Of a stretch of DNA of 64,000 nucleotides, positions 1-7,935 are shown one piece after another. Made by a program: the position numbers and the translations under genes. This DNA comes from Tistrella mobilis KA081020-065 (lineage in GTDB: Bacteria; Pseudomonadota; Alphaproteobacteria; Tistrellales; Tistrellaceae). Positions within the stretch are counted from its first letter, which is position 1, and every line of letters starts with the position of its first letter. The notes under the pieces were generated by a model. It had not been told where the DNA came from, made no database searches, and saw only the letters and a program-made list of their open reading frames with translations. The stretch is from the NCBI RefSeq assembly GCF_000264455.2, contig NC_017956.1, positions 1,223,501-1,287,500 of the forward strand, read 5' to 3'.

Positions 1-2
1 GG

Positions 3-710
3 TTGCGGGCGGTGATCGAAGGCGTGGAACTGGGCTTCACGCTGGAGGAGGTGGTCTTCGTCGACCGGCTGCGCGATCTGCCGCCCGGGCGGCGGCTGGC
101 GAAGCTGATCGCCGGCACCGGCGCCCGTGCGTTGGAGGTGACACCCGAGGTTCTGGTCAAGATCGCCCGGCGCGACAACCCGCAGACCGTGATCGGCGCC
201 TTCCGCCGCCGGGAATTCACCCTGGCCGACGTCCGGCCCGAACCCGGTGCGCTGTGGGTGGTGCTGGAAGGGATCAAGGATCCCGGCAATCTGGGCACGG
301 TGCTGCGCACGCTGGATGCAGTGAAAGGAGCCGGGGCCATCCTGGTCGGCGACACCTGCGACCCCTGGTCGGTGGAAGCGGTTCGTGCAACCATGGGTTC
401 GCTGTTCGTGAACCGCATCGTGCGTGCCCCGATGGCGGCCTTCCTGGACTGGCGCCGCGGCTGGACCGGCACGGTGGTGGGAACCGCGCTTACCGCGGCG
501 GTGGATTACCGCCTGGTCGACTACCGGCCGCCGCTGCTGCTGATGATGGGCAATGAACAATCGGGCCTGCCGCCCCAGATGGTGGGGGCCTGCGACCGGA
601 CGGTGAAGATTCCGATGCTGGGTCGGGCCGACAGCCTCAACCTTGCGGTATCCACCGGCATCATGCTTTACGAGGTCGTGCGCTGCCGCCAGCCGCTGGC
701 AGAAAGCTGA
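3..710 (+). CDS. TrmH/SpoU-family RNA methyltransferase (5' end cut off)
   Basis: SpoU-class (SPOUT) enzymes transfer a methyl group from S-adenosylmethionine to a ribose 2'-OH of rRNA or tRNA. The visible part has a substrate-binding N-terminal region and then the three SPOUT motifs: DPGNLGTVLRT (about residues 93-103), MGNEQSGLP (about 181-189) and a final motif with SLNLAVSTGIMLYE that forms the cofactor knot. The first codon in the window (TTG at 3) is probably internal, because family members normally have more residues before this point, so the gene most likely starts left of the window. The exact RNA target cannot be told from the sequence. Confidence 0.9.
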   Translation: MRAVIEGVELGFTLEEVVFVDRLRDLPPGRRLAKLIAGTGARALEVTPEVLVKIARRDNPQTVIGAFRRREFTLADVRPEPGALWVVLEGIKDPGNLGTVLRTLDAVKGAGAILVGDTCDPWSVEAVRATMGSLFVNRIVRAPMAAFLDWRRGWTGTVVGTALTAAVDYRLVDYRPPLLLMMGNEQSGLPPQMVGACDRTVKIPMLGRADSLNLAVSTGIMLYEVVRCRQPLAES

Positions 711-734
711 CCGGGCAAGCGGAAGGACCAGCAG

Positions 735-995
735 ATGACCGAGGCCGCCACCAGCCGCGCCTTTGCGGCCCTGGCCCTGCCTGGGGCGATCGATCTTCTG
801 ACCGCTGCCGCCGAAGGCCGGCCGCTCGGGCCCTCGGCGGTGCGGGATGCCTTGCTGGATGCCGGGCTGCTGGTCGGGGCGGAAGACGGCGGCTTCAGGC
901 CGGCGCGTGCGGTGCTGCTTGACCTCGCCGATCTGATCACGACGCCGCTGACGGCGGGGCAGGATCCCGGTTTCGCCATTCCACGAATGGGTTAG
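735..995 (+). CDS. small hypothetical protein (86 aa)
   Basis: An 86-residue, Ala/Leu-rich acidic protein that I do not recognise. It starts 24 nt after the methyltransferase stop, with a purine-rich stretch (ggaagga) about 8 nt before the ATG, which supports a real start and co-transcription. Codon use has the strong G/C third-position bias of its neighbours. The middle (LLDAGLLVGAEDGGFRPARAV) could form a small winged-helix-like fold, but this is speculation. No signal peptide or membrane segment is seen. Confidence 0.55.
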   Translation: MTEAATSRAFAALALPGAIDLLTAAAEGRPLGPSAVRDALLDAGLLVGAEDGGFRPARAVLLDLADLITTPLTAGQDPGFAIPRMG

Positions 996-1079
996 CCCAG
1001 AAATCGACCGCGGTGTCGCAGCTGCTTGACCGCTTGAGACGACCGGTCATATTGTTCGATCAATCCTTCCGCCCCCGGG

Positions 1080-1715
1080 GTGACTGCCATGCCGCGAACC
1101 AAGGACAGCGCCGACATTCCGAACCGTCTCCTGAAGGCGGGGCGCGATCTGTTCTGGCGCGACGGCTATAACGCCACCGGCATCCTGCAGATCACCGAGA
1201 CCGCGGGCGTGCCAAAGGGCTCGTTCTACAATCACTTCCCCAGCAAGGAAGCCTTTGCGGTCGCGGTGATCGGCCAGTATGGCGACCATCTGCAACGGTC
1301 CTGGGATGCGATGGTCGCCGCCGCCCCGCCGGGGGCGCAGGCCACCATCGCCCATGTCTTCAACGAGATGATCGCCTGGCACGAGCGCGCGCCCGACCGG
1401 CCCGGCTGCCTGATGGGCAATCTGGCGGCCGAGATCACGCTGTCGAGCGACTTGTGTCGCGAGGCGCTGCAGACGGCGCATCTGGCCTGGCGCGGCCGTC
1501 TGGTCGGGCTGATCCGCGAGGGGCAGGACAAGGGGGAGCTGCGCCGCGATCTGCCGGCCGGGCTGCTGTCGGGGCTGATCTGGGATGCCTGGGAAGGCGC
1601 GCTGCTGCGCATGAAGCTGGAACGCTCGGCGGAGCCCGTGCGGCAAAGCATGACATTGCTGCTGGGGCAGCTGCTCTGGCCCCATCATCAGGCCGACCCG
1701 CATCGGGCCGCCTGA
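1080..1715 (+). CDS. TetR/AcrR-family transcriptional regulator
   Basis: A 211-residue regulator with the TetR-type N-terminal helix-turn-helix: residues about 10-55 read RLLKAGRDLFWRDGYNATGI, then ITETAGVPKGSFYNHFPSKE. The C-terminal ligand-binding half is helical, as usual for the family. The GTG at 1080 and the ATG at 1089 are both possible starts; the ATG is closer to the conserved domain. The short-chain dehydrogenase 65 nt downstream on the same strand is its likely operon partner and target. The ligand is unknown. Confidence 0.9.
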   Translation: MTAMPRTKDSADIPNRLLKAGRDLFWRDGYNATGILQITETAGVPKGSFYNHFPSKEAFAVAVIGQYGDHLQRSWDAMVAAAPPGAQATIAHVFNEMIAWHERAPDRPGCLMGNLAAEITLSSDLCREALQTAHLAWRGRLVGLIREGQDKGELRRDLPAGLLSGLIWDAWEGALLRMKLERSAEPVRQSMTLLLGQLLWPHHQADPHRAA

Positions 1716-1724
1716 CGCATCACA

Positions 1725-1775
1725 ACGACAAGACGGCCATAACGACAAGACGGCCATAAGGACAAGACGGGAGGA
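1725..1775 (+). repeat. three tandem copies of a 17-bp unit before the SDR gene
   Basis: Two identical 17-bp units (acgacaagacggccata at 1725-1741 and 1742-1758) are followed by a third, diverged copy at 1759-1775 whose end supplies the ggagg ribosome-binding site for the dehydrogenase. The array fills the spacer between the TetR gene and the SDR gene. It may be replication slippage or a set of regulator sites; the units are not palindromic. Confidence 0.8.
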
Positions 1776-1780
1776 ACGGG

Positions 1781-2545
1781 ATGACGCAGCGCCTGTCAGG
1801 CAGGGCCGCGCTGGTGACCGGCGGCGGTGCCGGGATCGGTCGTGCCACCGCACTCGCTTTTGCCCGCGAGGGCGCGCGGGTCTGTGTCGCCGATATCGAT
1901 GCCGCCGCCGCCGCGGCGACGGCGGACGAGATCACGGCCGGCGGTGGTGAGGCCTTCGGGCTGGCGGCCGATGTCCGCCATGGCGATCAGGTGAGCCGGA
2001 TGGTGGCGGAGGCGGTGGCACGCTTCGGCCGACTGGACATCGCCTTCAACAATGCCGGCATAGAGATCGAAACCGGCCCGCTGGTGCGCAGCGACGACGA
2101 GATCTATCAGCACCTGATGGACGTGAACGTCAAGGGCGTGTGGCTGTGCATGAAGCACGAGCTTGCGCATATGCTGGATCGTCCGGGCGGCGGGGCGATC
2201 ATCAACACCGCCTCGGTGGCCGGGCTGGTCGGCGCGCCGGGCCGTGCGCTCTATGCTGCCAGCAAGCATGCGGTTCTGGGCATGACCAAGAGTGCGGCGG
2301 TGGAGAACGGCCGCAAGGGTATCCGCATCAATGCGGTCTGCCCCGGGGTCATTCGCACCGAGATGATGGCCCGGGCGGTGGAGCGCCGGCCCGATCACGA
2401 GCCGCTGATGGCCGCCATGCACCCGATCGGCCGGGTGGGGGAGGCAGAGGAGATCGCCAATGCGGTGGTCTTCCTCGCCTCGGACGACGCGGCCTTCGTT
2501 CTGGGCCATGCCCTGACGGTCGATGGCGGCATGACCGTGATCTGA
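1781..2545 (+). CDS. SDR-family NAD(P)-dependent oxidoreductase
   Basis: A classical short-chain dehydrogenase/reductase of 254 residues, the usual length. The nucleotide-binding TGGGAGIG lies at residues 13-20, the NNAG motif at 90-93, and the catalytic residues are Asn116, Ser145, Tyr158 and Lys162 (YAASK). The C-terminal part has the usual PG motif and a VDGGMT ending. It probably oxidises or reduces a small alcohol or ketone in the cytosol; the substrate cannot be read from the sequence. It follows a TetR regulator in the same direction and has a ggagg ribosome-binding site formed by the last repeat unit. Confidence 0.93.
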   Translation: MTQRLSGRAALVTGGGAGIGRATALAFAREGARVCVADIDAAAAAATADEITAGGGEAFGLAADVRHGDQVSRMVAEAVARFGRLDIAFNNAGIEIETGPLVRSDDEIYQHLMDVNVKGVWLCMKHELAHMLDRPGGGAIINTASVAGLVGAPGRALYAASKHAVLGMTKSAAVENGRKGIRINAVCPGVIRTEMMARAVERRPDHEPLMAAMHPIGRVGEAEEIANAVVFLASDDAAFVLGHALTVDGGMTVI

Positions 2546-2551
2546 TAAGGA

Positions 2552-3448
2552 TCAGCTGCGGCCGAGCCGCACCCCCGCGGCCGACAGGGCGATGCCGGCC
2601 AGCATCAGAGGGGTGATCGGCTCACCCAGCAGCAGCCAGGCCATGATGGCGGTGGCAGAGGGCACCAGGAAGAACAGCCCGGCCGCGCGGGCAGCCGCAC
2701 CACGCCGCATCAGCGCGCCCAGGATCGCGATTGCGGCGATTGAATTCACCAGGGCCAGCCAGACCACCGCGCCGGTCACCTCGACGGTCCAGACCATATG
2801 GCCGGTTTCCAGCAGCAGGGCGGCGGGCACCAGGACCAGCCCGCCGGCCGCCGTCTGCACCATGCCGGCCAGCCTGAGGTCAAGCCCGGCGCAGAACCGC
2901 TTCTGCCAGAGCGAGCCGAAGGAAAGACCGGCGAGCCCCGCCGCCACCAGCAGATAGGCGTGGAGCGGTGCCTGGCCCGGATCCCCCAGGCGCTGCCCCA
3001 CCACCAGACCGACACCGGCCACCCCGAGCGCCAGCCCCGCCAGATGCCGCCGCCCCGGCCATTCGCCCAGAAACGGCCCGGCGGCCACCGTCACCACCAC
3101 CGGCATCAGCCCCATGATCAGCGCCGCCGTGCCCGCCGGCACGCCGGCCGCCATGCCGCCATACAGCCCGCCGAACTGCAGGCCGTGCATCAGCAGTCCG
3201 GTGACGGCGGCATGGACCAGCAGCATCGGCCGCGCCGGCCGCCGGATGCGCAGGACGGCGACGATGCCGGCCATGACCAGGGTGGCAAGGGCGAAGCGGA
3301 TCACGCTCATGGTCAGCGGCTCCAGCCCGCGGAGCGCGATCGCGCCGCCGATATAACCGGTGCTCCACAACAGAACGAAACCGCTCGGCATCATCCGGTC
3401 GGCCAGGGGGAGGGTGGGGGCCTGGGTATGCGATGCGGTGCGGATCAT
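2552..3448 (-). CDS. EamA/DMT-superfamily transporter
   Basis: A hydrophobic protein of about 298 residues with around ten predicted membrane helices arranged as two EamA halves (about residues 15-140 and 150-290), typical of drug/metabolite exporters and amino-acid permeases. I chose the ATG at 3448 (MIRTASHTQ) because cgagga sits 7 nt upstream; an open frame continues further upstream but looks non-coding. Its stop lies 6 nt from the convergent SDR gene. It is divergent from a LysR-type regulator, a common regulator-exporter arrangement. The substrate is unknown. Confidence 0.9.
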   Translation of the reverse strand: MIRTASHTQAPTLPLADRMMPSGFVLLWSTGYIGGAIALRGLEPLTMSVIRFALATLVMAGIVAVLRIRRPARPMLLVHAAVTGLLMHGLQFGGLYGGMAAGVPAGTAALIMGLMPVVVTVAAGPFLGEWPGRRHLAGLALGVAGVGLVVGQRLGDPGQAPLHAYLLVAAGLAGLSFGSLWQKRFCAGLDLRLAGMVQTAAGGLVLVPAALLLETGHMVWTVEVTGAVVWLALVNSIAAIAILGALMRRGAAARAAGLFFLVPSATAIMAWLLLGEPITPLMLAGIALSAAGVRLGRS

Positions 3449-3550
3449 GGCGCATCCTCGGGAGGGCGGGGCAGGGCCGTTCGTGCGGCACCGCCCGATG
3501 GAGAACACGCGCAGTGTGGTTCCCAAGGTAAGCGCTTGTAAAATCGAATG

Positions 3551-3571
3551 GCGTGATCCATCCTATCACGC
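3551..3571. promoter_or_regulatory. 7-7-7 inverted repeat in the divergent DMT/LysR intergenic region
   Basis: gcgtgat and atcacgc form a perfect 7-bp dyad around a 7-nt spacer, 35 nt before the LysR start and about 100 nt before the exporter start. LysR proteins bind interrupted dyads in such divergent regions, so this is a good operator candidate, although it does not match the classic T-N11-A spacing. Confidence 0.5.
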
Positions 3572-3605
3572 TCCGTTATAGGTTTTCCCTGCGACAGGCC
3601 GCCGG

Positions 3606-4475
3606 ATGATCCGCCCCGATCTCGACATCACCCTGCTGCGCTGTTTTCTGACGGTGCTCGACGCCGGCGGTTTCGCCCGCGCGGCCAGCCTGCTTGGCCG
3701 GACCCAGCCGGCCGTCAGCCAGCAGATCCGGCGGCTGGAAGATCTGCTGGGCCACCGGCTGATCCAGCGCGCCTCCCCCGGACGCAGCCAGCCGCCGCAG
3801 CCGACGGCGGCCGGGGAGCGGCTGGCCGAACAGGCACGGCGGCTGATCGCGCTGCATGACGGGCTGGTGGCCGACATGCTGGGGCTGGAGGAGCTGCCGG
3901 CCACGCTGAGGCTGGGCGTGCACCAGCATGCCAGCGACGAGATCCTGGGACGGCTGGTTGCGGAAGTGGCGCGGCTCCGCCCCGGCACGGGCCTTGATCT
4001 GCGCATCACCCACAATGCCCAGCTGACCGCAGAAATCGCGGCGGGCGAGTTGGATCTGGCGCTGCCGCTGGCGATCGCGGTGGATGGCGCTGCGGAAGCC
4101 GGGGGTGGGGGCGGCCTGCCGATCGCGATCCACTGGCGTGGGGGGCCGGAGACGTCAGGGGCGGCGGCCCTGCCGCTGATCGCATTCCGGCCGCCCTGCA
4201 TTTTCCGGCAGGCGGCAATCGTGGCGCTCGGCCGGGCTGGACGCCGCTGGCGGCTTGTGCACGAGGCGACTGATGCCCGATCCCTGGCAGCAGCGCTCTC
4301 GGCCGGTCTGGGCGTCGCCGCCGTACCGGATGTCGGTCGCTATGATGACATTCCGCATGCGCCCGCCGGGCTGGGCCTGCCGGCTCTGCCGGGCGCCATG
4401 CTGCGCCCTCTGGCGGTACCGGGGTTGGGGGCGGATCTTGTCGCCACCCTTGCGGGCCTCGCGGCGGGAGGCTGA
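3606..4475 (+). CDS. LysR-family transcriptional regulator
   Basis: A 289-residue LysR protein. The N-terminal winged helix-turn-helix (residues about 6-65) has the usual pattern: LLRCFLTVLDAGGFARAASL, then RTQPAVSQQIRRLEDLLG. The rest is the two-lobed effector-binding domain, slightly shortened, with a Gly-rich loop near residue 165. It is divergent from the EamA exporter gene and likely controls it through the dyad at 3551-3571. The effector is unknown. Confidence 0.92.
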   Translation: MIRPDLDITLLRCFLTVLDAGGFARAASLLGRTQPAVSQQIRRLEDLLGHRLIQRASPGRSQPPQPTAAGERLAEQARRLIALHDGLVADMLGLEELPATLRLGVHQHASDEILGRLVAEVARLRPGTGLDLRITHNAQLTAEIAAGELDLALPLAIAVDGAAEAGGGGGLPIAIHWRGGPETSGAAALPLIAFRPPCIFRQAAIVALGRAGRRWRLVHEATDARSLAAALSAGLGVAAVPDVGRYDDIPHAPAGLGLPALPGAMLRPLAVPGLGADLVATLAGLAAGG

Positions 4476-4503
4476 GACCGGCATCAGCGGCCCGATCTTC
4501 CCC

Positions 4504-5130
4504 TCAGCGCAGCCGTACCCCTCGCCACGCGCCTGCCGTGATCTGGCCTCCGACAGCGAGTGAACTTTCGTCCAGAAGGGCCGGAAGGGTCTGGGTTGCG
4601 AAAGCAGCGGCCTGCTGAACCGTGTCTCCTTCGGCAACACATCCGGCAACTCTGGTCGGCTGACCACTCGCTTGCTGCCATACACAGAGTGTATTGAATA
4701 TGAACAAATAGCTTGCCCGCGCCAGAATATCGCGGCTGATCTTGTAGGGTTGCTGACACGCGGCATGCGTCGTCTGGGCCAGTTGCCGCATATGGCGCCG
4801 GCAGGAAAAGGCGGCCTGCATCAGTATGGTACCCTGAGCGTCCGTCAGCAGCGCGATCGCATTGGTCTGAGCATAATCGCCGAGAAGACGAGGTGTGGCC
4901 CAGGCCGTCATCTCGAGCGTACCGCTGCCATCCGGCACGGGCTGCAGGGATGCCCTGAGCCCGCCTTCGCCATCACCGACGCGTGAAACGGGTGTCGAGA
5001 GCTCGACGGGGCCCGCTGCAACGGCACTTTGTGCAGCGAACAGAGGCAGGCATATGGTGAGTGCCTTCATGACCGCAGACACGCGCCCGCGGCATGTCGT
5101 CATCCCGTGGGGCTGGTTGTTGCCGTACAT
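4504..5130 (-). CDS. exported hypothetical protein
   Basis: About 208 residues, not recognised. From the ATG at 5130, which has gggagg 8 nt upstream, the N-terminus has Arg/Lys residues and then a hydrophobic stretch ending AAQSAVAA, a plausible Sec signal peptide. The later ATG at 5070 (MKALTICLP) would give a shorter, classical signal. The mature part has Cys residues in a CRRHMRQLAQTTHAAC context, possibly disulfide-bonded in the periplasm. It lies just after fliP on the same strand, but nothing ties it to flagella. Confidence 0.55.
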   Translation of the reverse strand: MYGNNQPHGMTTCRGRVSAVMKALTICLPLFAAQSAVAAGPVELSTPVSRVGDGEGGLRASLQPVPDGSGTLEMTAWATPRLLGDYAQTNAIALLTDAQGTILMQAAFSCRRHMRQLAQTTHAACQQPYKISRDILARASYLFIFNTLCVWQQASGQPTRVAGCVAEGDTVQQAAAFATQTLPALLDESSLAVGGQITAGAWRGVRLR

Positions 5131-5223
5131 ACCCGGAACCTCCCGACGTCCCATGTTCGGAGGATATCAGGTCTCGACGCATAATGCAGGGCCGATCGGA
5201 AGGTCGAGGCCCTGTTCAAGGGG

Positions 5224-5994
5224 TCAACCCGCGAAACTGCGCACCAGGCTTCCCGCAATGAGCGACCAGCCGTCGATCAGAACAAAGAAAATCAATTTGA
5301 ACGGCAATGAAATCATCACCGGCGGCAGCATCATCATGCCCATGGACATCAGCAGCGATGCCACCAGCATGTCGATGATCAGGAAGGGCAGGAAGACCAG
5401 GAAGCCGATCTCGAAGGCGCGGCGCAGCTCGCTGACCATGAAGGCCGGCACCAGCACCTGAAGGGGAACGTCTTCTACCGATGCCGGTTCGGGATCGAGC
5501 GCCGCCATATCCACGAAGGCCGTCAGCTCGCGCTCGCCGACATGGGCGGTCATGAAGTCGCGGAAGGGCGCGGAAATCCGGTCGAAGGCTTCCTCTTCGG
5601 TGATGTCTTCGGCCACCAGCGGCGCCACGCCCTCTGTCCAGGCGCGCTCGAAAGTGGGCGTCATCACGAAGCCGGTCAGGAACATGGCAAGGCCGATCAG
5701 CACCGCATTGGGCGGCGTCTGTTGCACGCCCAGCGCGCTGCGCAGAAGCGACAGCACCACCACGATCCGGGTGAAAGACGTCACCGCCACCAGCAGCCCC
5801 GGTGCCAGCGACAGCACGGTGACCAGGGTGACGAGCTGAACGATCCGGCCGGTGAAGCCGCCCGGATCCTCGGCCCCCAGATCGACGGTGACCGACTGGG
5901 CAAAAGCCGGATGACTGCCGGCCAGGGCCGCCAGCAGGAACAGGATCAGAACTCCGGCAAGCTGTGCGGTCTTGTGCCGCACGCCCTGCTTCAC
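5224..5994 (-). CDS. fliP: flagellar type III export protein FliP
   Basis: A 256-residue core component of the flagellar export gate in the inner membrane. It has an N-terminal cleavable signal (MKQGVRHKTAQLAGVLILFL up to an AFAQ site), a membrane helix pair with SFTRIVVVLSLLRSALGVQQTPPNAVLIGLA, a periplasmic stretch (about residues 120-185) and the C-terminal pair beginning LVPAFMVSELRRAFEIGF, ending with the MGMMMLPPVMISLPFKL signature. The start overlaps the fliO stop by 4 nt, so the two are translationally coupled. Confidence 0.97.
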   Translation of the reverse strand: MKQGVRHKTAQLAGVLILFLLAALAGSHPAFAQSVTVDLGAEDPGGFTGRIVQLVTLVTVLSLAPGLLVAVTSFTRIVVVLSLLRSALGVQQTPPNAVLIGLAMFLTGFVMTPTFERAWTEGVAPLVAEDITEEEAFDRISAPFRDFMTAHVGERELTAFVDMAALDPEPASVEDVPLQVLVPAFMVSELRRAFEIGFLVFLPFLIIDMLVASLLMSMGMMMLPPVMISLPFKLIFFVLIDGWSLIAGSLVRSFAG

Positions 5995-6449
5995 CGATCG
6001 AACTCCGGTGGGATCCGCCGCCCCGGCTGAGGCGGAAAACCACGCCGCCGTCCGGTTCCGCGCCGGTCGACGCGCAGCACCGGCTCGTCCTCGTCATCGT
6101 CATCCGCATAGTCGCGCGCGGCGACGGGGGCGCCTGCGGGGCGGAAGCCGGGCTCGGTCCCCCGCATGGGCGCGGGTGCAGCGGCCATGTCGGGCGCCTC
6201 GATGGCCCGCTCGATCACCAGATCACCGTCGCCACCGATCAGCAGCAGATGTTCCACATCGTCGCGGCGGATCAGCACCAGCCGCCGCTTGGGGTCGATC
6301 TGGCGGCTTTCGACCAGGGCGAGCCGGCGGCCGCGGGCCGGGGCGCCGGCCCGATCGCCCCAGCGGCGGATCGCCAGGGCGACAAGGCCGATCAGCCCGG
6401 CCACGAGTGCCAGCCCGGCGATCATCTGGAGAATGTCGTTAAAGGTCAT
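5991..6449 (-). CDS. fliO: flagellar biosynthesis protein FliO
   Basis: A 152-residue membrane protein with one N-terminal helix (about residues 8-27), the short basic FliO domain (RLALVESRQIDPKRRLVLIRRDDVEHLLLIG is the diagnostic stretch) and a disordered acidic/basic tail (DDDDEDEP). FliO assists assembly of the FliP/FliQ/FliR export gate. It overlaps fliP by 4 nt. The tail is longer than in enteric FliO, as is common in alphaproteobacteria. Confidence 0.9.
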   Translation of the reverse strand: MTFNDILQMIAGLALVAGLIGLVALAIRRWGDRAGAPARGRRLALVESRQIDPKRRLVLIRRDDVEHLLLIGGDGDLVIERAIEAPDMAAAPAPMRGTEPGFRPAGAPVAARDYADDDDEDEPVLRVDRRGTGRRRGFPPQPGRRIPPEFDR

Positions 6450-6463
6450 GCAAACGGTCCGGG

Positions 6464-6523
6464 AGTACAGGGGAAGGCGGGGGCAGGGGCGGGAAGGCCG
6501 GTACAGGGGCGGAAAGGCCGGGG
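6464..6523. repeat. 20-bp tandem repeat upstream of fliO
   Basis: Units at 6484-6503 and 6504-6523 (caggggcgggaaggccggta and a near copy) differ at one main position inside the shared core. A more diverged third unit precedes them at about 6464-6483. The array fills the gap between the FlgN-like gene and fliO on the minus strand; its function is unknown. Confidence 0.65.
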
Positions 6524-6542
6524 TTGCGGTGCCTCGTCGCGG

Positions 6543-6902
6543 TCAGCGATTGCCTGTGCGGCCATAGGCGGCTGTGGCGCGCTGGCGGGCGGAGAACCCG
6601 CCCATCTCGCGGGCGGTTTCATCGAAAACCTGCCGCATCTCGCGCTCCAGAACGTTCAGCGCGTCGATCAAGCCCAGCATGCGCGGGCGTACTGACTGGC
6701 CGCTGCCGGGCGGCAGGCTCGCCAGTTGCTCGCAGAACCGGGTGACCCGCACTTCCATACCGTGCAGGTCCACGGCATCGCCGCGGGCCAACATCTCGCG
6801 GGCGACGGAAATCTCGGCGGCGATGGCATCCAGCGCCGCCACCGGATCCTGGATGTCTCCGAGGCCGGTTCCGCGATCGTCGTCGCCCTGATCAGGCGTC
6901 AT
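6543..6902 (-). CDS. FlgN/FliT-like flagellar-locus protein (hypothetical)
   Basis: About 119 residues, predicted helical, with heptad-like segments (ALDAIAAEISVAREMLARGD and MLGLIDALNVLEREMRQVFDE). Length, helical content and position in the csrA-fliOP operon suggest an export chaperone of the FlgN/FliT type, but no diagnostic motif proves it. The ATG at 6902 is preferred because ggagga lies about 9 nt upstream. Confidence 0.6.
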   Translation of the reverse strand: MTPDQGDDDRGTGLGDIQDPVAALDAIAAEISVAREMLARGDAVDLHGMEVRVTRFCEQLASLPPGSGQSVRPRMLGLIDALNVLEREMRQVFDETAREMGGFSARQRATAAYGRTGNR

Positions 6903-6947
6903 CACCCGTCTTCCTCCGTCGGTATCCACGTTCAGCGTACACGTCGT

Positions 6948-7232
6948 TCAGCGGTCGCCGCCGCCCAGACTGCCGTTCAGGCGGTAGAGATGGGCCAGGA
7001 TCTCCGCCACCGCCGCAAAGGCGGCCGGCGGGATCGGGCTTTCCGGCTCCAGCGCCTCAAGGATCGCGGCCAGGTCGGCATCCCGCCGGACGGGGATCCC
7101 CGAGGCGAAGGCCATGGCGAGGATCTTTTCGGCAAGGGCGCCGTGGCCGGCCGCCAGCACTTTGGGCACGTCGTCGCCGGTGGGGTCGAAGCCAAGGGCC
7201 ACCGCCACCTGGCGTGGCTGCTTCTGGGTCAT
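6948..7232 (-). CDS. stand-alone FlhB C-terminal domain protein (FhlB/FlhX type)
   Basis: A 94-residue protein matching only the cytosolic C-terminal domain of FlhB/YscU. Shared stretches are QVAVALGFDPTGDDVPKVLAAG and LAEKILAMAFASGIPVRRDADLAAIL. It lacks the four membrane helices and the autocleavage motif NPTH. Such orphan FlhB-CTD proteins occur in other flagellar loci and can substitute for, or modulate, the switch in export specificity. The full FlhB is encoded at 10375-11454. Confidence 0.85.
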   Translation of the reverse strand: MTQKQPRQVAVALGFDPTGDDVPKVLAAGHGALAEKILAMAFASGIPVRRDADLAAILEALEPESPIPPAAFAAVAEILAHLYRLNGSLGGGDR

Positions 7233-7355
7233 CTCGGATCATCCCGTCGGGCTGACACAGCCCTTCGTCTGGCAGACCGGGGCCGTCGTCTGGCAACAGA
7301 TTTCATGATGATCCCTTCCAGGCCCATAAGCAACTCAGAGAGCCGGTCAACCCGC

Positions 7356-7619
7356 TCAGCCGGCCTCGTCGGGGGCGGGGCCGCGGGTCACGAAGGCCGG
7401 CACGTCTTCCGGCGCGCCGGTCTGCCCGGCTTCGTCCAGGCCCAGCGCCGCGCGGTTTTCCGCCTGGACCCGGTCATAAACCTCGCGCCTGAGTACGGTC
7501 GCGTCGGCGGGGAAGGTGAGGCCGAGCCGCACGGTCTTGCCGCGCACCTCGATCACGGTCACCTCGATCTCGTCGTTGATCACCACCGCTTCACCGACCT
7601 TGCGGGTCAGATAGAGCAT
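7356..7619 (-). CDS. csrA: carbon storage regulator CsrA, with C-terminal extension
   Basis: CsrA dimers bind GGA motifs in mRNA leaders and control translation, including that of flagellin in many bacteria. The start MLYLTRKVGEAVVIND is canonical, and VRLGLTFPADATVLRREVYDRV matches the RNA-binding core (about residues 1-60). The ATG at 7619 matches the family start; an upstream in-frame start at 7634 would add five atypical residues. About 25 extra residues follow the core (87 aa against about 61 in E. coli). It is the first gene of the minus-strand flagellar group. Confidence 0.93.
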   Translation of the reverse strand: MLYLTRKVGEAVVINDEIEVTVIEVRGKTVRLGLTFPADATVLRREVYDRVQAENRAALGLDEAGQTGAPEDVPAFVTRGPAPDEAG

Positions 7620-7935
7620 GCTCGCCCCTTCCATGTCCGGGGCCCGTTGCCGGCAGGCCTTGGCCAGCCGGATCGGGGCGCCGGTTCCGAACCGTCGATT
7701 TCCGCGGTCTCACCGCCCTCTGCAGCCGGCGCGCGCATCTGTCGCGCGCGTCCTTCTCTTGATCCGCGGGCGCCGCGGTTTTACGTTTCCTTAAGGCCGC
7801 CGGCATATCCTGTTGATCCTGCGGCGACCTTCCTGCCACGATGCGGGACAGGCATCCGGAAGCGGATCCTGCTGCCGGCCTTGCCGGCCCGCCTCGCGCG
7901 CTTCCTGAAGATATCCGATCGGACCGGGCCCGACG
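7620..7935. other. divergent csrA / flgB intergenic region
   Basis: 316 nt without a gene, expected to hold promoters for both flagellar transcription units. I see no convincing sigma-54 (-24/-12) element. The one clear structure is a GC-rich hairpin with a T-run at 7764-7782. Confidence 0.6.
7764..7782 (+). terminator. terminator-like hairpin in the flgB leader region
   Basis: ccgcgg-gcg-ccgcgg is a perfect 6-bp stem followed directly by tttt. It has intrinsic-terminator form on the plus strand but sits about 150 nt upstream of flgB, with no gene ending before it. It could be a leader attenuator if transcription starts further upstream. Confidence 0.35.
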
